NCBI GenBank assembly: GCA_035628135.1
Contig: DASPKM010000010.1
Location: 434,001 to 498,000, forward strand
Direction: 5' to 3'
Source of the DNA: DASPKM01 sp035628135
GTDB taxonomy: Bacteria; Bacteroidota; Bacteroidia; Chitinophagales; Chitinophagaceae
DNA: 64,000 nt
The notes beneath the pieces were generated by a model. The model was not told the DNA's origin. It ran no database searches and saw only the letters and a program-made list of their open reading frames with translations. The position numbers and the translations under genes were made by a program. Below are positions 18,520 through 27,199 of this stretch, one piece after another (position 1 is the stretch's first letter; every line of letters starts with the position of its first letter).

Positions 18520-19233
18520 TCACAAGCTCACCAATATATCCACCAGTTCCTTAGGCTTGCTGAAGAAAGGCGAGTGGCTTGCGGCCAGGCTGAACACCTG
18601 TTCGCAACCCATTTCGGTATACATTTTTCTTTGAATGAAGGGCGTTACCGCTTTGTCTTCGGTGCATTCTATGTATACTCTTGGAACACGTCCATAGTTT
18701 TCTTCAGTAAGCTGCAAGGGAGTGATGCCCGATTCTATTGGTTCATGGCTCAGTAACATCTTTGCCATTTCAGTAATGTCGTCGTCGCAGTCTTTGTACA
18801 GTCCTTCTTTATAAATGGCAGGCTGCAGCGTGCTTGCGTGCAGCTCTTCATGGATGGTCACAAAAGGCTTTAGCACGCCGGCGGTGTCCTGCAAAGAATA
18901 CTCCCTTTGCGTTTTTCCATTGGGAATTAAATACGCAGCCAGGTACACGAGCTTTTCAATTTTATCGGGACGGTATTCTGCAGCTTGCGAGATCATGATG
19001 CCGTTCTTACTGTGTCCAACTAAAATCACTTTTCCCTCAAGGCTGTCGATCAGCTTGCATAGCTTTTCTACAGTAGTTTTCATTTTTACTTCCTGTATGG
19101 GCGTTTTATCCCTACCCATGCCAGGCAGGTCGATGGCGATTGCTGTATGTCCTTGCTGTTCTAACAACGGCACAACTTTGTGCCAGTTCCAGGCATTGTG
19201 CCAGGAACCATGAATTAAAATGAACGTCTTCAT
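18520..19233 (-). CDS. alpha/beta hydrolase
   Basis: Hydrolase of 237 residues from ATG 19233 (MKTFILIHGSWHNAWNW). The oxyanion region is HGSWHNAW, the nucleophile elbow is VGHSKNG (about residues 75-81, Ser in the third place), the acid is probably in ECTEDKAV, and the histidine is in AASHSPFF. It resembles the plant-esterase/hydroxynitrile lyase-like group common in soil bacteria. The elbow has Asn where GxSxG enzymes usually have Gly. The longer in-frame extension up to 19314 overlaps the upstream repair gene and is not needed. Confidence 0.85.
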   Translation of the reverse strand: MKTFILIHGSWHNAWNWHKVVPLLEQQGHTAIAIDLPGMGRDKTPIQEVKMKTTVEKLCKLIDSLEGKVILVGHSKNGIMISQAAEYRPDKIEKLVYLAAYLIPNGKTQREYSLQDTAGVLKPFVTIHEELHASTLQPAIYKEGLYKDCDDDITEMAKMLLSHEPIESGITPLQLTEENYGRVPRVYIECTEDKAVTPFIQRKMYTEMGCEQVFSLAASHSPFFSKPKELVDILVSL

Positions 19234-19256
19234 GGCTATGCTATTTGAATGTTTAA

Positions 19257-20096
19257 TTACGAAACTTTTGCTGCTTCCCAACCGATCATCACTGTCTTCC
19301 GGGTGGCGCCCCAATGATAATTTCCAAAAGTGCCGGCTGATTGTATAACACGGTGGCAGGGAATGATGAATGCAACGGGATTTTGTCCTATGGCCGTGCC
19401 TACGGCCCTTAGCGCGTTGGGTTGATGAATGTTTGTTGCAATGTTCTTATAAGTTGACAATGCGCCTACCGGGATTTTCAGCAAGGCTTCCCATACTTTT
19501 AATTGAAAAGCTGTTCCCTTTAAATGAAGCTTTATTTGGTCCAGCTTACTCCAATCATGTGTGAATATATATAGGGCATTCTGCTGCATCATGTCCACCA
19601 TTTGCCGGTAAGCTGCATTGGGAAAACGCAATTGCAGACCCTGCAAAGCCCTTTGTTCGTCATCGGCAAAGGCCATATGGCAAATGCCCTTGGCAGTGGA
19701 CGCTACTAAAATATTGCCGAAGGGACTTTCCGCATAGCTATAATTGATGGATAGCTCGGCGCCGCCATTCTTAAATTCTCCCGGCGTCATGCCTTCTATT
19801 TTAATGAACAGGTCGTGCAGCCTGCCCGTACCTGAAAGGCCTGTTTCGAATGCGGCGTCAGATAGCGTTGCCTGCCTTTGCTGTAAAATGCTTTTTGCAT
19901 ATTCCACAGTAAGGAATTGCAGGAATTTTTTCGGGCTTACGCCTGCCCACTCGGTAAATAGCCGTTGAAAATGGAATGGGCTCAGGTGCACTTTCTGCGC
20001 CACCGCGTCCAGGTCGGGTTGGTCTTTAAAATGCTGGTTGATATATGCTATCGCTTCAGCAACGCGGTTATAGTTTATTTGGTCCTGCGCTTTCAT
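19257..20096 (-). CDS. AraC-type HTH fused to methylated-DNA--protein-cysteine methyltransferase
   Basis: Bifunctional protein of 279 residues from ATG 20096. An AraC HTH (about 1-100: FHFQRLFTEWAGVSPKKFLQF) is fused to a ribonuclease-like domain and an O6-alkylguanine transferase active site, with C247 in IIPCHRV. It repairs O6-alkylguanine by transferring the alkyl group to this cysteine. It corresponds to Ada without the N-terminal phosphotriester-accepting zinc domain. An ATG at 20114 is also in frame, but a TACTTTTG promoter element at 20117-20124 sits only 2 nt before it, which favours 20096 unless the message is leaderless. Confidence 0.9.
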   Translation of the reverse strand: MKAQDQINYNRVAEAIAYINQHFKDQPDLDAVAQKVHLSPFHFQRLFTEWAGVSPKKFLQFLTVEYAKSILQQRQATLSDAAFETGLSGTGRLHDLFIKIEGMTPGEFKNGGAELSINYSYAESPFGNILVASTAKGICHMAFADDEQRALQGLQLRFPNAAYRQMVDMMQQNALYIFTHDWSKLDQIKLHLKGTAFQLKVWEALLKIPVGALSTYKNIATNIHQPNALRAVGTAIGQNPVAFIIPCHRVIQSAGTFGNYHWGATRKTVMIGWEAAKVS

Positions 20097-20116
20097 GCTC
20101 TGCTGTTTTGACATAC

Positions 20117-20124
20117 CAAAAGTA
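20117..20124 (-). promoter_or_regulatory. TAnnTTTG -7 element of the repair gene
   Basis: On the minus strand it reads TACTTTTG. It lies 2 nt before ATG 20114 and 20 nt before ATG 20096. No good -33 element is visible. Confidence 0.4.
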
Positions 20125-20284
20125 CTGCGGGCGGCAAGCTTATAAAACCCGATTCTTGCGGAAAGCAAGTGCCTGTCGCAAACTGCCCCCACCTTTGTCG
20201 TTTTTACACATCTTTTATTTTAAATAGCGTATGTATGTTTGTATCGTCAATTACAAAATGAAACAATCAGTAAAAAAATAAAAA

Positions 20285-20710
20285 ATGGAAACTGCGAACA
20301 AAACCGTCATTACGGTTGAAAATACAGTGAACGCCCCGGTAGAAAAGGTATGGGAATTCTGGACAAAGCCGGAACACATCACCAAATGGAACCATGCTTC
20401 AGACGATTGGCATTCGCCCTGGGCAAAGAACGACTTGCGCACCGGCGGGGAATTCTCTGCCAGAATGGAAGCAAAGGACGGGAGCTTCGGTTTTGAATTT
20501 GCCGGAATATATGATGAAGTAAAACCGCATGAGCTTATCAGCTATACCATGGGCGATGGCCGGAGAGTTCATGTTCATTTCACCGGTGTTGGCGGCGAAA
20601 CGAGGGTAATTGAATCCTTCGAAGCTGAGAGCACGCATTCCGTCGAAATGCAAAAAGGGGGGTGGCAGGCCATCCTGGACAATTTCAAGAAATATACCGA
20701 GTCTAATTGA
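20285..20710 (+). CDS. SRPBCC / AHSA1-domain protein
   Basis: Small cytoplasmic protein of 141 residues that is entirely an AHSA1-type START-like fold: VENTVNAPVEKVWEFWTKPEHITKWNHAS at the N-terminus, FEFAGIYDEVKPHELISYTM in the middle, and a C-terminal helix with GGWQAILDNFKKYTES. The family binds hydrophobic ligands or acts as a co-chaperone-like module; no specific ligand can be assigned. It is divergent from the repair gene and convergent with the T9SS cargo gene (10 nt apart). Confidence 0.88.
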   Translation: METANKTVITVENTVNAPVEKVWEFWTKPEHITKWNHASDDWHSPWAKNDLRTGGEFSARMEAKDGSFGFEFAGIYDEVKPHELISYTMGDGRRVHVHFTGVGGETRVIESFEAESTHSVEMQKGGWQAILDNFKKYTESN

Positions 20711-20720
20711 GGTAAGCCAA

Positions 20721-22538
20721 TCAAAGCCCCGCCTTGTATACCAGCATGCTGGCAACCCCGGCTTTGAGTAAATAGTTGCCGCGTTGCAAATGGCCCAATT
20801 GGTCTAATATGATCAGGTTTTCGCCTTTGCGCGCAGTAATATTTCTTTTGAGCACCAGTCTGCCATTTACATCGTACAGTTCAAGGTTTAGCGGACCATC
20901 CTTGTCTGCCACAACCGTAACTTTCATGTAATCGCCAAATGGGTTGGGATAAGCCGCTTTGATGTTAAGCTCATGGTTGCCCGGCGTGTAAGCAATTACA
21001 TGGCTATATTGATATTGCAGGTCCTGGTCGATCATTTTCAGGCGGTAATAGTTAGTACCTGCCACAGGAAAAGAGTCGATAAATGAATAATTGATATTTC
21101 CGGCCGAGGCCCCTGCCGCAGCCAGTTTTCCGATGGAGGCAAACTGACCATCCCGGCCGCTCCGCTCTACTTCAAAAAAACTGCTGTTAATCTCCCGGCT
21201 CGTGGCCCACGTTAGCATTGTGCCCCCATTTACTTTACCCACTTTGAATGAAAGCAAATTGACGGGTAAGGTTGCGGAAACTGAAACGGTGTTTTGGGCC
21301 GTGCCTACTTGTGTAGTGCCGATGTAATCCGCGGCAGTGGTCACAAGGTTCGCAGCAGAGACAGCAGCCGTAGTTGCATTGTACATGACTACCAGGCTGC
21401 CACCCGCGGGAATATAGTACGAAGTATTGCCACCGCTGGCTACTCCGCCTTCAAATGAAATATTGCCTGTTGCTCCGGCCACTGGCACTGAAGTTGAATT
21501 GGCCGCCGTTACCTGGCTGGTTGCATGAAAAGATTGAAATACAAATCCTGTTGGCAACTGATCGGTAATCCTGTCGATGGTTACGCCATGCGCGCCGGGG
21601 TTTTGAATAGTAATGGTAAATACTGCGCCGCTGTTGGTTTTGTACATTGATTTATCAGAAGTTTTTGCAATGGTCAGCGGATTGGCCGCCGCGGATACTG
21701 TAACAGGTGTGCCCGATCCGAGGCTGGTGTTCAATGCGTATTTATAATTGGTGCTGCCGCTGGTTGCGCCCGCGCAAGGCAACAAATAAGTAGTGAAATT
21801 ATATCCTGTAATGCGAAAGGTCCAGCGCATGGTGATGGTTGCACCGGTTGATCCGTTGCCTGTTATAAAATGCAGCGAATCGGTAGCGCCCACATTGACG
21901 CCGGGAACGTTGCTGGCAATTACCTGGGTACTGAGCAAGGTTATTTTAGCAGGATCGAATTGCGAAGACACAGCTACCTGGAAATCATTTTCATCGCCAT
22001 TCTGCACATTGCCTACCACGTACGTTACATCATCGATGATAATACCTCCAATGAGGTCCTGGTTGGTAAAAGTCTGCGTGGCAGTGCCGCCCGCATTGGC
22101 GCTGATGCTCGACCGGTTCCTGATTACAATGCTTTGGGTCTTTGCGCTTGCGGTTTGATCGCTTAGCTGCACGTTGAAAGTTGCCTGTGGCGTAACGCTG
22201 GCAGGATAAGAAACATAGTAATAACATACCCGCGATTCGCCGGGCGCCAATGTACCGACATTGATCACGCCGCCCACAGGTGAAACCACTGCATAGTTTT
22301 GACCTGCAACAGAGGTTCCGATAGATGTTATGGTAAACCGCAGGCCTGCATAAGTAACGCCGCTGTTGCTGTTGTTCCTTATTTCAAAACCTACATAGGC
22401 CTGGGTTAAGGTTGCAGGTGAATTGCCATCCACAATAAAATAGGGCGCCGATATCCTCGTAATGGTAAAATGATTAGGATCGAGCGCCCAGGTATTTATA
22501 CAAAAAATAAGTAAAACAAGTGTACAAATGGTTTTCAT
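20721..22538 (-). CDS. T9SS-exported surface protein with DUF11-like repeat
   Basis: Secreted protein of 605 residues with signal peptide MKTICTLVLLIFCINTWA. The N-terminal two thirds is Ser/Thr/Gly-rich beta-sandwich sequence. A DUF11-like conserved-repeat segment (about 290-420: LTIAKTSDKSMYKTNSGAVFTITIQNPG) is followed by the LPVNLLSFKVGKVNGGTMLTW linker and a fibronectin-like piece. The C-terminal ~80 residues are a T9SS sorting domain (AYPNPFGDYMKVTV ... LELYDVNGRLVLKR ... GNYLLKA). Probably a cell-surface or adhesin-like protein; no enzymatic motif was seen. Confidence 0.85.
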   Translation of the reverse strand: MKTICTLVLLIFCINTWALDPNHFTITRISAPYFIVDGNSPATLTQAYVGFEIRNNSNSGVTYAGLRFTITSIGTSVAGQNYAVVSPVGGVINVGTLAPGESRVCYYYVSYPASVTPQATFNVQLSDQTASAKTQSIVIRNRSSISANAGGTATQTFTNQDLIGGIIIDDVTYVVGNVQNGDENDFQVAVSSQFDPAKITLLSTQVIASNVPGVNVGATDSLHFITGNGSTGATITMRWTFRITGYNFTTYLLPCAGATSGSTNYKYALNTSLGSGTPVTVSAAANPLTIAKTSDKSMYKTNSGAVFTITIQNPGAHGVTIDRITDQLPTGFVFQSFHATSQVTAANSTSVPVAGATGNISFEGGVASGGNTSYYIPAGGSLVVMYNATTAAVSAANLVTTAADYIGTTQVGTAQNTVSVSATLPVNLLSFKVGKVNGGTMLTWATSREINSSFFEVERSGRDGQFASIGKLAAAGASAGNINYSFIDSFPVAGTNYYRLKMIDQDLQYQYSHVIAYTPGNHELNIKAAYPNPFGDYMKVTVVADKDGPLNLELYDVNGRLVLKRNITARKGENLIILDQLGHLQRGNYLLKAGVASMLVYKAGL

Positions 22539-22660
22539 AGGCCTTGCGGTCTGTTTAGGGTTTTGACCGCGTCAAATACGTTCAATACCCCCACCCTATT
22601 GGCATTTACAGCCGCTATCAACCCACAATTATGAAAACCCCTTTTCCGTAGTAAATGTTA

Positions 22661-22855
22661 TTACTTAAGTACCGCGGCTGAATTTTTCTTGCGGTTTAAT
22701 TCAAACTGCTGCGGCCGGCATGGCACTGCGTCCTCTGCAAATGTTCCGCCCAGCTCCTCTACAATTGCCCGGGAAGGATCTTTCTTCACAGATTGTAGCA
22801 CGTATTCCTTACCGTTATCTCCTGCAACCGCACAAATTTTGTGTGCATGCCGCAC
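22661..22855 (-). CDS. doubtful small protein
   Basis: 64-codon frame with a GTG start. Its composition is protein-like (KEYVLQSVKKDPSRAIVEELGG, then a Cys-Arg-Pro segment). I do not recognise the family and no ribosome-binding site stands out. It may be a decayed gene fragment. Confidence 0.25.
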   Translation of the reverse strand: MRHAHKICAVAGDNGKEYVLQSVKKDPSRAIVEELGGTFAEDAVPCRPQQFELNRKKNSAAVLK

Positions 22856-23027
22856 CCATTTTAATTGGAGTAGGCCTCCGCCATTCTATCCATGTCCAGC
22901 ACCCTGTACGTCCACCTCAACGGCCCACGCGATAACAATGGAAATCAGAAGAGAAAGGGAGGTGTGACAAAAAAGCGCCGAGCGTTCGGATTTATAAATC
23001 GAACATCGAACGGGATAATTGAACAGT

Positions 23028-23081
23028 TCATGCGTTTACCACGGCCGGTTTTTCGCGTTCACGGTACTCGCTCGGCGTGAG
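23028..23081 (-). pseudogene. C-terminal remnant of an AraC-family regulator
   Basis: The minus strand reads LTPSEYREREKPAVVNA then TGA. TPSEYRER is the typical end of the AraC HTH (the 'FG.TPSEYR' motif). The frame is closed by a stop a few codons upstream, and no HTH helices remain. The ABC exporter gene ends 22 nt away. Confidence 0.45.
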
Positions 23082-23102
23082 AACTAATGTACAGGTTAGT
23101 TA

Positions 23103-24917
23103 TTACCTGTACCCCGCTGCCTGCAGTTCAAACAGCTCGGCGTACCGGCCATGTGCCCTGATGAGTTCCTCGTGCGAACCCAATTCAGTAACACGGCCAT
23201 CTGCAATAACGGCGATGCGGTCTGCTATGCGTACAGTGGAAAAGCGGTGTGATATAACAATGCCTATGCGGCCTTTGAGATTTTCTTTTAATTCGGCGAA
23301 AATGCCCGCCTCAGCTTCAGGATCAAGCGAAGCGGTGGGTTCATCCAGTATCCAGATGTCTGCATTGCGGTACATGATGCGGGCCAGCGCAAGCCGCTGC
23401 CATTCGCCGCCGGAAAGGTCATGTCCCCCTTCAAATAACCGTCCCACTTTCGAATCGAGGCCGGCGGGCATTTTCTTTACCAGCCATTCACTCCGCGAAT
23501 CCTGCAATGCCTTCATCACTTTCAGGTCATCGGTCTGCCCGTTCGGACGGCCCATCATTACGTTTTCCCGTACCGATAGTTCATAGCTCGCATAGTCCTG
23601 GAACAATACGCCGATGCGGTTGCGCAGTTCTTCGGGATGCATTTCCTTAACGTTTATACCGCCAACGCTTATCGATCCCTTGTCCGCATCGTAAAAGCGC
23701 AGCAATAATTTAATGAGCGTGCTTTTTCCCGCGCCGTTCTCACCTACCAATGCAATAAGCTCTCCTTTGCGGATGCGCAGGTTCAATCCTTCAACCGCCG
23801 GTTCAGTGCCACCAGGATAAGTAAAGCTGACGTCATCGAAAATGATCTCTTCAATGGGACCTTCAGGAATGGGTTGGGGCTTTTCAGGAACTGGCACCAA
23901 GGGGGGAATGGTAAGGAAAGAAAAATAATCGTCCAGGAAAGTAGTATGCTGGTCAACCGCCACGAAGGTGCTGGAAATTTGCCCGAGGCTTCCCGCCACT
24001 GAAGTAAACGCGCCGATTACCAATACAACGCCACCCGGATTAATGGTGCCTTCAACACCCCTGATAGCAACGAACACATAGGCCAGGGCCAATGCCGTTC
24101 CGGTCAGTATGCCGCTGAGCATTGCGGTGCGTGCGCCTGTTTTGAACATCTGTTCCCTTTGCTTAAAAAGGGTTTCAGATAAATTACGGTACCTGCCCAA
24201 CAGGTAATCGGCCAATACGTACGCTCTTACCTCCTTGGTATTGCGGGGTTGCACCAATAGGTCGCCGGTGTATTGCCTTTCCCTTTCCTCAGGTGTTTCC
24301 TTATAAAAGAACTTATACATTTTGGAGGTAACGCGGCTTTCCAGCAAAAGCGAAAGCACCGAGGCGGCCAATGCAAGCACCACTAAAATATAATGCAGGC
24401 TTGCCAGCAAGCCGGCCATGAGGATTATGGTTACGATGTTACCCGACAATCCAAGCACAGACCAGGTGAGGTCGCCGGGCCTCCAGGATACATCGCGCTT
24501 GGCGCGTGCAAGACGGTCGTGCCAATCTGAATTATCGAAATGCCCGAGATCTACTTTAGATGCCTTGGCCAATAATCTCCGTTCTGCTTCCAACTCCACC
24601 CTGCGTACGTATAAATTTCTTCCATAACCCACGTAGGTGCCGATGATGCGTTGCACCATAATGGTGAACCAAAGCCCGAGAATAACGGGCAGCATATCCA
24701 TAAATGTGAGCGATTGCACCTGAGCCTCCGCGATCTTGTTCACCAGTACGGCGCCGAGGTATACTGCGATGGGAGGCATAATGGCGTTGAACATGCCGAG
24801 CAGGGTATAGCGGATAAGGAGCTTTGGCGAAGCCGCCCAGGCCAGGCTAAGGCCCTGCGACAGGTTCTTCCTGACCCGTGCGATGCGGCCCTTTGTCTGG
24901 GTAGATGTGACTTCCAT
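23103..24917 (-). CDS. ABC exporter, fused permease-ATPase
   Basis: Half-transporter of 604 residues. An N-terminal six-helix membrane domain (about 20-330) is followed by an ATPase domain (about 365-600) with Walker A GENGAGKST, Q-loop FQDYASYE, signature LSGGEWQR, Walker B IWILDEPTASLD and the switch histidine in VISHRFSTV. It would form a homodimer exporting lipid, peptide or drug. It is a single gene with no periplasmic or accessory partner, so the substrate is open. Confidence 0.9.
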   Translation of the reverse strand: MEVTSTQTKGRIARVRKNLSQGLSLAWAASPKLLIRYTLLGMFNAIMPPIAVYLGAVLVNKIAEAQVQSLTFMDMLPVILGLWFTIMVQRIIGTYVGYGRNLYVRRVELEAERRLLAKASKVDLGHFDNSDWHDRLARAKRDVSWRPGDLTWSVLGLSGNIVTIILMAGLLASLHYILVVLALAASVLSLLLESRVTSKMYKFFYKETPEERERQYTGDLLVQPRNTKEVRAYVLADYLLGRYRNLSETLFKQREQMFKTGARTAMLSGILTGTALALAYVFVAIRGVEGTINPGGVVLVIGAFTSVAGSLGQISSTFVAVDQHTTFLDDYFSFLTIPPLVPVPEKPQPIPEGPIEEIIFDDVSFTYPGGTEPAVEGLNLRIRKGELIALVGENGAGKSTLIKLLLRFYDADKGSISVGGINVKEMHPEELRNRIGVLFQDYASYELSVRENVMMGRPNGQTDDLKVMKALQDSRSEWLVKKMPAGLDSKVGRLFEGGHDLSGGEWQRLALARIMYRNADIWILDEPTASLDPEAEAGIFAELKENLKGRIGIVISHRFSTVRIADRIAVIADGRVTELGSHEELIRAHGRYAELFELQAAGYR

Positions 24918-25139
24918 TTATACAAGTTAATTGAAAGCAGTCATTCAAAAAAAGCGGGTGTAAAAACAACTTGTTATGCGTGACAAACAGCAGTTTTTAA
25001 GGGATATACCGGCAACAGGGTACACGCTGACGGTGCATGGCCTTCACCGGTTTCGGGGATAGAGATAGCCTTGCTGATCTTTTAATTTAGTATGCTCGTT
25101 AGTAGTTCTACTCATCATTACTCACTTTAAACTACTGCT

Positions 25140-26501
25140 ATGCAAGCGCTCTTATCCATTGCAAACCGGGCGGCAACGTGCATCTTGATTTTTCTTTGCT
25201 GCCTGCTTTCGCTGCAGTCATTATCGCAACCCCACGTAGCTAACTGGAAGACGTGGATCATTAATACGAATGAGTTAATGCATGCTGCTCCTCCGGGAAA
25301 AGATGCAACTGGCCAGGAACTGAAACAGGTTAAACAACTGCAATCATCCATCGATGCAAATGGATTGCGGCAGGTACGTTATTGGGATGCCGGAGCGCCT
25401 TCGTACCACTGGAATGAAATAGGATATCAATTGGCGGGCCCGCAATTATTTACAAAAGACGGTGGCAATTTCTGGCGAGGCCCCACGGCCTGGATGAATA
25501 TTGCGATGTATGATGCGACCATCGCGGCGTGGAAAATGAAATACCAATACAACCGCAAACGGCCGTATGAGTTGGATGCATCTATCCGTGCGATGGCGGG
25601 AACGTCTGGTACTCCTTCCTATCCTTGCGAACATGCAGTGTCTGCGTCTGCAGCCGCACACGTGCTTGCGTATTTCTATCCTGCCCTTGGTGATTCATTG
25701 ATAGCAATAGCACGGCAGGCGGGACATTCACGCATATTGGCAGGCGTGCAATTTCCCAGTGATGTAGCCGAGGGATGGGAACTTGGAAAGAAAGTAGCCA
25801 TGATGGTAATTGAAAAAGCAAAGGCCGATGGCACGGCGCCCTGGCCCGGCTCTATTCCCAACGATCCGAAATTATGGACGGGCAGTTTCCCGGTTGGAGC
25901 GCACGCAGCAAATATCAAACCGTTGGTGCTGCAATCGGGCAAACAATTCAGGCCGGCGGCCCCACCTGATTTTACCAATGAAATGAAAGAGATGAAAGAA
26001 TTTAAACAGAATTTTTATACCGCCTCGCAAGCATACCGATGGGGATCGGTGCATGGATTGGATGTGTGGACCGATCTTGCAAGCCAGAAAATATTTGAGC
26101 ACCATCTGGAACGCAACACGCCCGAAGCAGTACGCATATATACCGTATTACATGTTGCATTGCACGATGCTACCATTGCCATCATGGATGCCAAGTATGC
26201 TTACTTCGGCATCAGGCCCGATCAATTTGACAAAGAATATAAACCATTGATAGGGCGTACGCCGCCTTTCCCGGGCTATCCTTCAGGACATGCAACTGCT
26301 GCGTTTACCGCGGCAACAGTGCTGGCATATTTTTTCCCCGACGACGCCGCACATTTTAAAAAGCTTGCAAAGGATTGCGCCACCTCCAGATTTTATGCAG
26401 GCGTGCATTTTACAACCGACAATGTTGCAGGAACGGAAATGGGAGAAAAGATCGGTAGTTATGTAATCGATAGCTGGGCAAGGAAAGACGGGTCGAAATA
26501 A
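25140..26501 (+). CDS. vanadium haloperoxidase-like / PAP2 protein, second copy
   Basis: Exported protein of 453 residues, paralogous to the one at 16118 and with the same duplicated architecture. Signal peptide at about 1-30 (ending LQSLSQPHVA). The C-terminal half carries KYAYFGIRP, YPSGH and SRFYAGVH, a complete anion site. The N-terminal half has KYQYNRKRP and PCEH in place of PSGH. It keeps the SR pair of the third motif (SRILAGVQ), but the final His is Gln. It is less degraded than the N-half of the other copy. Haloperoxidase or phosphatase activity is possible from the second half. Confidence 0.85.
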   Translation: MQALLSIANRAATCILIFLCCLLSLQSLSQPHVANWKTWIINTNELMHAAPPGKDATGQELKQVKQLQSSIDANGLRQVRYWDAGAPSYHWNEIGYQLAGPQLFTKDGGNFWRGPTAWMNIAMYDATIAAWKMKYQYNRKRPYELDASIRAMAGTSGTPSYPCEHAVSASAAAHVLAYFYPALGDSLIAIARQAGHSRILAGVQFPSDVAEGWELGKKVAMMVIEKAKADGTAPWPGSIPNDPKLWTGSFPVGAHAANIKPLVLQSGKQFRPAAPPDFTNEMKEMKEFKQNFYTASQAYRWGSVHGLDVWTDLASQKIFEHHLERNTPEAVRIYTVLHVALHDATIAIMDAKYAYFGIRPDQFDKEYKPLIGRTPPFPGYPSGHATAAFTAATVLAYFFPDDAAHFKKLAKDCATSRFYAGVHFTTDNVAGTEMGEKIGSYVIDSWARKDGSK

Positions 26502-26563
26502 TTTACAGCTCCATCTTCATGATGCAGCGTACAAGCAGCAAAACATGCGGTATAAAAAGAAAA

Positions 26564-26664
26564 AACAGCCTGTATAAACATAAGCATTGCGGCGATCAGG
26601 GAGACTATGGACCGTCCGCTATAAGATCACGGGCTTGCCGTTGCCTATGCGGGTACAGGCTGTT
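26564..26664 (-). ncRNA. candidate 101-nt rod-shaped RNA / complex terminator 3' of the SWIB gene
   Basis: Nested complementary segments enclose 101 nt: AACAGCCTGTA 26564-26574 with TACAGGCTGTT 26654-26664 (11 bp); CATAAGCA 26579-26586 with TGCCTATG 26642-26649 (8 bp, one G-U on the minus strand); CGGC 26590-26593 with GCCG 26637-26640; GATC 26594-26597 with GATC 26625-26628. On the minus strand the last arm runs straight into TTTTTTCTTTTT, a rho-independent terminator signature. It begins 27 nt after the SWIB stop, so it could be the 3' UTR or a processed small RNA. No SRP-type GGAAGGAAGCA core is present. Confidence 0.5.
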
Positions 26665-26691
26665 AACAGCGCCATTGCGCCGTATATGAAT

Positions 26692-27060
26692 TTACTTCAC
26701 GTGTTTGTTCACCACTTTGGCCAGCTCGAACATGGAGATCTGGTCTTTGCCACCGAAGATGGTTTTCAATTTTCCATCGGCATTGATCATTCTCCTGTTC
26801 TTCTTGTCCTGCAGATTGTTCTTCTTGATATAGTCCCAAATCTTTTTCACAATCTCTGTTCTTGGCATCGGCTTGTTGCCAATAACTTCTGCCAGGGAAG
26901 AACTTGGTGTAAGCGGAGCCATAAAGGCTGCATTAGGTTTTCTTGCGGATTTTTTAGCGGGCGCTTTTTTCGCGGCCTTCTTCGCTGCTTTCTTAGCAGG
27001 TGCTTTCTTCGCTGCTTTTTTTGCTCCTTTTTTAGCGGCTTTCTTGGCTGCTTTTGCCAT
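26692..27060 (-). CDS. SWIB/MDM2-domain protein with histone H1-like tail
   Basis: Basic protein of 122 residues. Residues 1-42 are almost only Lys, Ala and Pro in repeats such as KKAAKKAPAKK, like histone H1 C-termini. Residues about 48-122 form a SWIB/MDM2 fold (PMPRTEIVKKIWDYIKKNNLQD ... NADGKLKTIFGGKDQISMFELAKVVNKHV). Such proteins occur in Chlamydiae and Bacteroidota and are thought to bind DNA or compact the nucleoid. A TAAATTTG promoter element lies 7 nt before the ATG, so the 5' leader would be very short. The gene is followed by the rod RNA candidate. Confidence 0.92.
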   Translation of the reverse strand: MAKAAKKAAKKGAKKAAKKAPAKKAAKKAAKKAPAKKSARKPNAAFMAPLTPSSSLAEVIGNKPMPRTEIVKKIWDYIKKNNLQDKKNRRMINADGKLKTIFGGKDQISMFELAKVVNKHVK

Positions 27061-27067
27061 GAGATTT

Positions 27068-27075
27068 CAAATTTA
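27068..27075 (-). promoter_or_regulatory. TAnnTTTG -7 element of the SWIB gene
   Basis: It reads TAAATTTG on the minus strand, 7 nt before the ATG. If used, the transcript would start at or next to the start codon. No -33 element is clear. Confidence 0.4.
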
Positions 27076-27199
27076 AGAGGTTAAATAAAAATAAACTTAC
27101 AGCTTTTACCAATGAGAGTGCAAGTTGTTGATGAAATTATTTTAGGAAAGTATATAACGTGTGAATAACATTTTCATTTGGAAACGCAGCATGCCGCAC

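Larger units (their letters stand above)
22539..23102. other. gene-poor gap with gene remnants
   Basis: 564 bases between two minus-strand genes. It holds one doubtful 64-codon frame (22661-22855, minus) and the tail of an AraC-type gene (23028-23081, minus). The rest shows no feature I can support. It looks like a site of gene loss. Confidence 0.5.

Noticed and set aside
22892..23080. Plus-strand frame in the 22.5-23.1 kb gap
   Set aside because: Composition is not protein-like and the opposite strand shows the AraC tail.
26564..26664. Signal recognition particle RNA (4.5S-like)
   Set aside because: Size and rod shape fit, but the apical GGAAGGAAGCA-type motif is absent on both strands.
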